Assembly (NCBI GenBank): GCA_025358725.1
Contig: JANYIT010000372.1
Coordinates: 1 to 39,731, forward strand
DNA length: 39,731 nt
Origin: Chamaesiphon sp. GL140_3_metabinner_129_sub
GTDB lineage: Bacteria; Cyanobacteriota; Cyanobacteriia; Cyanobacteriales; Chamaesiphonaceae
Direction of reading: 5' to 3'
Position 1 is the first letter of the stretch, and each line of letters begins with the position of its first letter. The notes beneath the pieces were generated by a model. It was not told where the DNA came from. It saw only the letters and a list, made by a program, of their open reading frames with translations, and did not search any database. Shown here piece after piece: positions 34,182 through 39,731 of the stretch. Made by a program: the position numbers and the translations under genes.

Positions 34182-34469
34182 TCAATTTCCCTTTTGAGTC
34201 CGAAAGCTATAGAAAACATAGATATCAAACAGTGCGCCGACGAATCCACAAACTAACCCGATCGTTAACATCCCTTGTAAGGCACAACCGCTGCCAAATG
34301 TATCAAGAAAAGCAAGCAACATATTCGTCGGTATTTGACCGAGCTGGTTTAAGCCAGGAATACAAGTCAGCAACCAAGTACTTGCTAGTGAACCAGACAT
34401 CAAGAGCATAGGCACGAAAAAACTCAATAGCACAGTCAGGGATAGAGAACGTAGGAAGTTTGATGACAC
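34182..34469 (-). CDS. Small membrane protein of unknown function
   Basis: 95 residues with two predicted membrane helices: SLTVLLSFFVPMLLMSGSLASTWLL and MLTIGLVCGFVGALFDIYVFYSF, separated by a loop with Cys-Ile-Pro-Gly and GSGCAL. The two loop Cys residues could form a disulfide if the loop is lumenal or periplasmic. It precedes ubiD on the same strand with a 166-bp gap holding a hairpin. I do not recognise the family, but composition and length suit a real gene. Confidence 0.6.
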   Translation of the reverse strand: MSSNFLRSLSLTVLLSFFVPMLLMSGSLASTWLLTCIPGLNQLGQIPTNMLLAFLDTFGSGCALQGMLTIGLVCGFVGALFDIYVFYSFRTQKGN

Positions 34470-34877
34470 GATAGTAGCCTCACCCGCCTGATGGCTGAAA
34501 GAACTGTCATGCTAGATTTAGCACACTCACATATCATAAATTAGCAATCTGGCGATCGTCTAAATCTGTGAGAAATCTTAAAATATCATTAAACTTTTTG
34601 ATAATGGCCAAAAAATCTACCTAAACTCCCGGCAACTCAATGCAGGCTATCGTGTGAATGCCCCTCATGCTCCAAAATAGCCCCACCAAGATCGTCGGTA
34701 GATCGCTACAATTAAGTGATTATTGCTAATAAATTGCCACATCCTGAGAGAGTAATAGACTCTATTCTCATAAAGTTTTGCAACGATTGGGGTAATCTTT
34801 AAGTAGCGATAGCACACTTTTTTTACGGAACTATTTTGACGATCGTAGGCAACTACCAGATTCTTATATCCAAAGCT
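34470..34877. other. Intergenic region between divergent genes
   Basis: About 400 bp, AT-rich. It should hold the divergent promoters of the small membrane protein and the PHP gene. I saw no tRNA, array or clear regulatory palindrome. The minus-strand ORF at 34665-34892 looks like a chance frame. Confidence 0.35.
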
Positions 34878-35543
34878 ATGGAGAACAAACACTCAGCACA
34901 AAATACAACTTTACTGCGACAAGTCTTTGCAAATATTCAGGCTGATAGTTGTCCTAAGCATTACAACTTCCATATGCACACCAATTGTTCTGATGGCAAA
35001 CTCACGCCAGAAGATCTGATGAAGCAAGCTATTGCGATTGGATTGCAGGGAATGGCGATTACCGATCATCATTGCCTGGATGGTTACTATCGTGCGGCTC
35101 AATGGTTAGAAGCGCAAGCGATCGAATCTCCCTACTTGTGGACGGGAATTGAAATTACAGCGTATCTTCCACCTGTAGATGTGCATATTCTCGGTTATGG
35201 TTTTAATCCCCTCGAACCAAGTTTGGCTCCATATCTCACGGGACGAGAGCCTAGAGGTGTAGATGCTCGTGCTGAGCGGGTAATCTCAGCTCTTCATGCG
35301 GCTGGTGCGATCGTCGTATTGGCACATCCCTGTCGGTACCGGAGATTGCCAGAAGAACTTATTCCCACTGCGGTATCTTTAGGCGTTGATGGGGTAGAAA
35401 CTTATTATGCCTACAACAATCCCAATCCCTGGATTCCGAGCTTTGAACAGACAGAAACAGTCAAAAGACTGGGCAATAGTTATAATTTACTGCATACCTG
35501 TGGTACTGATACACATGGGTTGAATTTATTACAAAGATTATAA
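34878..35543 (+). CDS. PHP domain phosphoesterase
   Basis: Start at ATG 34878 (MENKHSAQNTTLL; 221 residues); the track start is a TTG 14 codons upstream. The polymerase and histidinol phosphatase motifs are all visible: NFHMHTNCSDGK, MAITDHHCLDG, WTGIEITAYL, VVLAHPCRYRR and TCGTDTHG. These bind two or three metal ions. Stand-alone PHP proteins of this size often hydrolyse small phosphorylated nucleotides such as 3',5'-bisphosphates, as in the YciV/RNase AM group. The exact substrate is not determined here. Confidence 0.87.
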   Translation: MENKHSAQNTTLLRQVFANIQADSCPKHYNFHMHTNCSDGKLTPEDLMKQAIAIGLQGMAITDHHCLDGYYRAAQWLEAQAIESPYLWTGIEITAYLPPVDVHILGYGFNPLEPSLAPYLTGREPRGVDARAERVISALHAAGAIVVLAHPCRYRRLPEELIPTAVSLGVDGVETYYAYNNPNPWIPSFEQTETVKRLGNSYNLLHTCGTDTHGLNLLQRL

Positions 35544-35760
35544 GTATATATTGTATTTTACTTGTCACCGATCGGCCTAAATTCTGAAAATGGAGAGATC
35601 TGATTGACTTAATAAAATGCCTAAAACTAATGACAGTAAAAGATCGTGATATCTGTGTGCCCGAGTTAGGTAAAATCTCTAATTGCCAATCCGATCGCAG
35701 TTGTTTATGATGAGTGAGTAGGGATATTATACCCGTCTGCTATCATCGCTCAGATTATAG

Positions 35761-37083
35761 ATGTCTTCAAATTCGATTAAGCCTCTCAATGGTCAAGCTT
35801 CAAACATGGATACCAATTCTATGCGTGGACTGCTCGAAATGACAAAGCCGACAGATTCAGATGTCGAACATCCAGAACTTAAACTAGATAGTGATGGTGG
35901 TAGTCATATTGCTATCCCCGTAAATATTGCTGCGCCAGTCATGGGCGGAGCCTTTCCCTTGGAAAGTCGTGCTGATTTACCGTCAGAAGATATTCGCGTA
36001 GCCGCACTGAAAGCAACACTAGAACGACATCGTGGGGAACGCCAAATTGTCTTATTGCAAGACTTTCCCGATCCTGATGCTTTATCTGGTGCTTGGGCAT
36101 ACCAACTAATCGCCAAACAGTACAATATTAGCTGTGATTTAGTCTATGCAGGTGCGCTCAGTCATCAGGAAAATATCGCGCTTGTCAAACTCACAGGATT
36201 ACCTACCAAAAAGGTTGCCAGTGCCAATCTCAAGGAAAAAGATTTAGCTAATTATCAAGGCTGCGTACTAATTGACAACCAAGGCACTACCTGTCAATTA
36301 TTAGAAATTGTCAGACAGGCTGGGATTCCGATTACCGTAATTATCGATCACCACAGTCTTCAAGAAGATCTAAACGCCGAATTTGTGGACATTCGTCCCT
36401 CCACTCGTGCGACAGCTACCATCCTGACTCAATATCTACAAGCAGGATTACTCAAACTCGATAGTAGCATTAGCGAACATGTCAAATGTGCTACGGCACT
36501 AATGCATGGCTTACGCTCCGATACAAATCGCCTGATGCAAGCCCAGGAAGAGGATTTTTTGGCGGCGGGTTATCTCAGCCGCTTCTACGATGCTCAATTG
36601 CTCAATGCTATTCTTCAAGTATATCGATCGAAGCGGGTAATGGAGGTCATTCAACGCTCGCTTACCAACCGTGTCGTGCAGAATAACTTTTCCATTGCTG
36701 GTGTGGGTTATCTGCGCTATGAAGACAGAGATGCAATTCCTCAAGCAGCGGACTTTCTAGTGACAGAAGAAAACGTCCATACGGCGATGGTATACGGCAT
36801 TGTTCGCGATGAGGATGATGAAGTCGAATTGGTGATTGGTTCGCTCCGCACGTCCAAATTAACGCTAGATCCGGATGAGTTTATCAAGGAAGCATTCGGG
36901 AAAAATAGCGAGGGACGTTTCTTCGGTGGGGGCAGATTCACTGCGGGTGGATTTGAGATTCCGGTGGGTTTCTTGTGCGGATTTAATGACAATTCTGAAT
37001 TTTCTAAAATGAAGTGGGAAGTATTTGACAATCAAATCAAGCAGAAGTTACTCAAGTTAGTTAATCCTACGGATAGCTATTAA
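35761..37083 (+). CDS. DHH/DHHA1 phosphoesterase (NrnA-like)
   Basis: 440 residues. An N-terminal extension of about 80 residues precedes the DHH domain, which shows DFPDPDALSGAWA, VLIDNQGTT and TVIIDHHSLQ, and a C-terminal DHHA1 domain with FGGGRFTAGGFEIP. The family includes oligoribonuclease NrnA, pAp phosphatases and c-di-AMP phosphodiesterases (GdpP DHH domain); this soluble form is closest to NrnA-like enzymes in layout. It lies beside a PHP phosphoesterase, so the two may both work in nucleotide recycling. The extension is acidic and probably disordered. Confidence 0.85.
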   Translation: MSSNSIKPLNGQASNMDTNSMRGLLEMTKPTDSDVEHPELKLDSDGGSHIAIPVNIAAPVMGGAFPLESRADLPSEDIRVAALKATLERHRGERQIVLLQDFPDPDALSGAWAYQLIAKQYNISCDLVYAGALSHQENIALVKLTGLPTKKVASANLKEKDLANYQGCVLIDNQGTTCQLLEIVRQAGIPITVIIDHHSLQEDLNAEFVDIRPSTRATATILTQYLQAGLLKLDSSISEHVKCATALMHGLRSDTNRLMQAQEEDFLAAGYLSRFYDAQLLNAILQVYRSKRVMEVIQRSLTNRVVQNNFSIAGVGYLRYEDRDAIPQAADFLVTEENVHTAMVYGIVRDEDDEVELVIGSLRTSKLTLDPDEFIKEAFGKNSEGRFFGGGRFTAGGFEIPVGFLCGFNDNSEFSKMKWEVFDNQIKQKLLKLVNPTDSY

Positions 37084-37088
37084 ATTTA

Positions 37089-37261
37089 GTTGAAAGTTGA
37101 AAGTTGCGTTGCGCGTTCGTCGGGTTCCCCGACGATTGAGCGCGACAAGACAGAAAGTTGTAGGGTGCGTTACGGCTACGCCTAACGCACCAAAATAGAC
37201 TATACCAAATATAGATGTAATAGATGTATTTGTGCGTTACGCTGTCGCTAACACACCCTAC
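37089..37261. repeat. Heptamer array and two palindromic dispersed repeats
   Basis: A short GTTGAAA array (37089-37106) follows the DHH gene. A CGCG-rich hairpin comes next (GCGCGTTCGTCGGG...CGCGACAAG). Then a 102-bp element at 37160-37261 has 13-bp near-perfect inverted ends (GTAGGGTGCGTTA, one mismatch) and an internal GTGCGTTA/TAACGCAC stem. The last resembles a small MITE or REP-type element often found in cyanobacterial genomes. It separates the convergent DHH and radical SAM genes. Confidence 0.65.
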
Positions 37262-37275
37262 TGCTGCAACAGTAA

Positions 37276-38886
37276 TTATTTTTCAATAAACTGTGCTGTT
37301 GCTGATTCTAGGTGCTTAATTAAAGTAGGCTGGGGTAACGGCCCTATGATGTGACTCCAAGGTAAAATTTGACTGGTATCCCAAGTTTGATGGACATAAA
37401 AATCTAGCTCTGGAATTTGTCCTCTTAGCTCTTTGAATGCGCGGCGAAAACTCCCGATCGAATCCCCATAATTTCGGGTAAGTTCAAGTAGATAGGATAA
37501 TCGTCGATCGCCTCTAGAAATAATAGCTTGAATTACCGACCAATTATAGCTTTCAGGGCGAAATTCGATCCCATTAGGCGTAAGTTGCTTTTGCAGTAAT
37601 TTCAATCTTTTATCGGCCTCTTTATTCACTCCAAACCATTGAAATGGGGTGTGTGCTTTAGGAACGAAGGTACTGCATCCAAAAGTTAGCCGTAAGCCTG
37701 GAACAGCTTTCTTGATCGATCGCAGCATCTTGACTGTCGCTTCTACATCATCATTCTCTTCACCTGGAATCCCGACCATTCCATAAAGTTTCAATCCTTT
37801 TAAACCACCTGCTTTAGCATTAGCAGCAGCTTGGAATATTTCATCAGTCTCTAGTTTCTTGTTGACAATTTTCCTAATCTTTTCTGATCCACTTTCAACA
37901 GCAATTGTTAGCGATTTACTATCTCGTTTTGCTAAGGTTTCAGCTAATTGAACGGTGACTGTATTGGTGCGGACTGAAGATACGCTCAAGCGCACATCAT
38001 CATACTTAGGTTGTGCCAGATGTTCTAGTAATGCTGGGAATTCTGGATGTTGGGTGACAGATGCGCCGAGTAATCCCAAACGATTGGTTACTTCTAAGCC
38101 AGAATCGATCGCCGGAATTAGCGATTCTTCCACGTTAGCAACTCGGAATGGTAAGGTCAGATAACTTGCCAAACAAAATCGACACATTTCTGGACAACTA
38201 CGGACGACTTCCACCATAAAAATATTTTCCCATGCAGCCTTTTCAGTGACGACGGTAGAAGCCGATAATGTATTGCCACGATAGGTTTGTTTAGTGATAG
38301 TTGGGGAGATATTACTATCGATCGGTAGAATACTCGTAATTAGATTCTCGTCATATTCAACCTGATATAAGCGAGGAATATAAATTCCAGGTACTTGCGC
38401 GAGATGTTTGAGCTTGGTGAGTCGATTGGCTGTCCGAACTTGCTGATAAGCTGTAATAAAATTGCCAAGTAAATCTTCCCCATCGCCAACTAAAATCACA
38501 TCGAAAAAATCAGCAAACGGCTCAGGATTGGCACTGAGAACTGGCCCACCACCGAATATTAGTGGATCGCTATCTCCGCGAACATCGCTACGGATCGGGA
38601 CTTCTAGCAGCTCTAATAGATTGAGAATATTGACATAATCTAATTCCCAAGATAGTGAAAATCCTACCAGTTCCGGCGATCGAGGTAAAGATTCATGCAC
38701 GTCAGTAAATAATCGAGATACATCCACATCCGATCGCATCGCCAAAGTTGCCCAGACCACCTGATACCCTAGACTAGTAATTCCCACCGTATATGTATTC
38801 GGAAACGCAAAGATCGTCGGAATCGCCTCCCGCTCCGATGATGCAGGCGTAAATAGTAAATGTTCGCTGTTGAAGATGGGATTCAC
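37276..38886 (-). CDS. Radical SAM protein with B12-binding-like N-terminal domain
   Basis: I place the start at GTG 38886 (VNPIFNSEHLLFTP; 536 residues). The 17 upstream codons in the track (from a TTG) are made of heptamer repeats and are unlikely to be protein. N-terminal half: a cobalamin-binding-like Rossmann region (TIFAFPNTYTVGITSLGYQVV, PLIFGGGPVLSANPEPFADFFD). C-terminal half: the radical SAM barrel with CPEMCRFC (CxxxCxxC for the 4Fe-4S cluster) and LYGMVGIPGEENDDV. I recall very similar proteins throughout cyanobacteria; the reaction is unknown to me. Confidence 0.85.
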   Translation of the reverse strand: MNPIFNSEHLLFTPASSEREAIPTIFAFPNTYTVGITSLGYQVVWATLAMRSDVDVSRLFTDVHESLPRSPELVGFSLSWELDYVNILNLLELLEVPIRSDVRGDSDPLIFGGGPVLSANPEPFADFFDVILVGDGEDLLGNFITAYQQVRTANRLTKLKHLAQVPGIYIPRLYQVEYDENLITSILPIDSNISPTITKQTYRGNTLSASTVVTEKAAWENIFMVEVVRSCPEMCRFCLASYLTLPFRVANVEESLIPAIDSGLEVTNRLGLLGASVTQHPEFPALLEHLAQPKYDDVRLSVSSVRTNTVTVQLAETLAKRDSKSLTIAVESGSEKIRKIVNKKLETDEIFQAAANAKAGGLKGLKLYGMVGIPGEENDDVEATVKMLRSIKKAVPGLRLTFGCSTFVPKAHTPFQWFGVNKEADKRLKLLQKQLTPNGIEFRPESYNWSVIQAIISRGDRRLSYLLELTRNYGDSIGSFRRAFKELRGQIPELDFYVHQTWDTSQILPWSHIIGPLPQPTLIKHLESATAQFIEK

Positions 38887-38971
38887 GGAGTGTGGGATGT
38901 GTGGGGTGTGTGAGATGTGTAGGATGCTTACATCCAAACCTAAAGTCTAAAACCTCAAGCCCAAAGCCTAA
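38887..38971. repeat. STRR heptamer arrays before the radical SAM gene
   Basis: A GTGTGGGATGTGT-type heptamer array (38887-38925) directly abuts the inferred GTG start, followed by a second AAACCTA/AAAGCCT-type array (38937-38971). The first array also happens to be open in frame, which explains the over-long ORF in the track. Confidence 0.7.
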
Positions 38972-39093
38972 TTTGTTTAAGCTTTGTTACCGTGTGTCTA
39001 AAAGATGGCGAAATTTGCAGAAAATAAGCGTGTATGGCTAATTGTGGCTGCACCCTTTTTAAAAACCAATTACTCCAAATAGGAAAAGTAATT

Positions 39094-39333
39094 ATGGCAC
39101 TTCAACGTGGCTCCAAAGTTCGCGTCCTCCGCAAAGAATCCTACTGGTTTCAAGATGTTGGAAGCGTTGTCTCGATCGACCAAAGCGGCATCAAGTATAA
39201 CGTAATCGTGCGTTTTGACAAAGTTAATTATAGTGGCTTCAGCGGTTCTGCTAGTGGAGTCAATACTAATAACTTTGCAGTTAGCGAGTTGGTAGAAGTC
39301 TCCGCACCAGCAGCTAAAGCTGCCAAAAAATAA
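39094..39333 (+). CDS. psaE: Photosystem I reaction centre subunit IV (PsaE)
   Basis: Start at [18 protein letters not shown] (79 residues); the extra 20 codons in the track are not part of PsaE. AGGAAAA lies before the ATG. The SH3-like barrel sequence [33 protein letters not shown] is diagnostic. PsaE binds on the stromal side of photosystem I and helps dock ferredoxin and cyclic electron flow. A short Ala/Lys-rich tail (APAAKAAKK) is present. It precedes mutM by 100 bp. Confidence 0.97.
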   Translation: MALQRGSKVRVLRKESYWFQDVGSVVSIDQSGIKYNVIVRFDKVNYSGFSGSASGVNTNNFAVSELVEVSAPAAKAAKK

Positions 39334-39433
39334 GCGACACCATCACTGGCGACTAGGGCGGGTAATCGATCTATACTAATCTCGGTTAGATTTAGATCCT
39401 AACCCATTTCCTAGTTACCAGCCTAGATCGCCA

Positions 39434-39731
39434 ATGCCAGAATTACCTGAAGTTGAGACAGTTCGTCGAGGTTTAGATCGGTATACGCTAGATCGATCGA
39501 TTACTGGCACCGAAGTATTATTACCCCGCACGATCGCATCTCCCGAAACACCTGAAAAGTTTAGCTTTGGGCTACAGCATACCAAAATTCAGACTTGGCA
39601 TCGACGGGGAAAATATCTATTCGCGCAACTAGCCTCTACAGAGACTCAGCAAGCCGCTGGCTGGTTGGGAGTGCATTTACGCATGACAGGGCAATTGCTA
39701 TGGGTAGAGAGCCATATAGACCTGCATAAGC
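39434..39731 (+). CDS. mutM: Formamidopyrimidine-DNA glycosylase, 5' part only
   Basis: Not in the ORF track because the window ends inside it. From ATG 39434 it reads MPELPEVETVRRGLDRY, with the catalytic Pro2 and Glu3 of the Fpg family, then RRGKYLFAQL (Lys near 57-60 region) and GVHLRMTGQLLW. Fpg removes oxidised purines such as 8-oxoguanine and cuts the DNA backbone. 99 codons are visible; the helix-two-turn-helix and zinc finger lie beyond the edge. Confidence 0.95.
   Translation, partial: MPELPEVETVRRGLDRYTLDRSITGTEVLLPRTIASPETPEKFSFGLQHTKIQTWHRRGKYLFAQLASTETQQAAGWLGVHLRMTGQLLWVESHIDLHK

Noticed and set aside
33672-34256. 194-aa plus-strand ORF opposite ubiD
   Set aside because: Lies antisense to a well-supported ubiD and shows no family features.
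38887-38937. N-terminal extension of the radical SAM protein (IHISHTPHIPHS-like)
   Set aside because: It begins with TTG and is translated heptamer repeat; the family N terminus fits the GTG at 38886.

Overview
The window is a cyanobacterial chromosome segment. It carries a phycocyanin operon (cpcB-cpcA-two cpcC-cpcD), phycocyanobilin:ferredoxin oxidoreductase (pcyA), the photosystem I subunit psaE, a cyanobacterial-type glutamate-cysteine ligase, a Tab2-type factor, and dense GATCG/HIP1-like words. Intergenic regions are full of 7-bp tandem repeats (STRR-type) of the kind known from several cyanobacterial lineages. I cannot name the species from the sequence alone.

Layout. 1-4.2 kb: two exported phosphatases (a PF04185-type phosphoesterase and PhoD), then the severed 3' half of a tRNA-Val(GAC), which looks like an integration scar. 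4.2-7.7 kb: a succinyl-CoA synthetase-like pair (sucC, and a sucD that has lost its active-site motifs) and two small TPR proteins in divergent orientation. 7.9-11.7 kb: a 1267-residue fusion of two methyltransferases, a glycosyltransferase-like region and a GT4 glycosyltransferase. 11.8-18.8 kb: tldD and tldE split by a PhyH dioxygenase, tab2, gshA and trmL; most of these have heptamer arrays running up to the start codon, and there is a 0.2-kb MITE-like element. 19.5-23.5 kb: an M23 peptidase, a CAT-anticodon tRNA, a WD40 protein and an exported low-complexity protein.

23.6-34.0 kb is the most coherent part. The cpcBACCD operon (minus strand) is divergent from pcyA. Beyond pcyA lie a 632-aa regulator with receiver, OmpR-type DNA-binding, HPt and receiver domains, a 124-aa single receiver, and a GAF-PAS histidine kinase. 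These match RcaC, RcaF and RcaE, the red/green chromatic acclimation pathway (CA3). A TTGCACA-N4-TTGCACG direct repeat, almost the RcaC-binding L box, lies upstream of cpcB. A weaker copy points toward pcyA. I infer a compact light-colour regulon: sensor, relay, DNA-binding regulator, binding sites, phycocyanin structural genes and the enzyme making the chromophore, all within about 9 kb. ubiD lies 9 bp upstream of the kinase gene.

34.2-39.7 kb: a small membrane protein, PHP and DHH phosphoesterases, a radical SAM protein, psaE and the start of mutM (cut by the window end). No integrase, transposase, CRISPR array or rRNA was seen.
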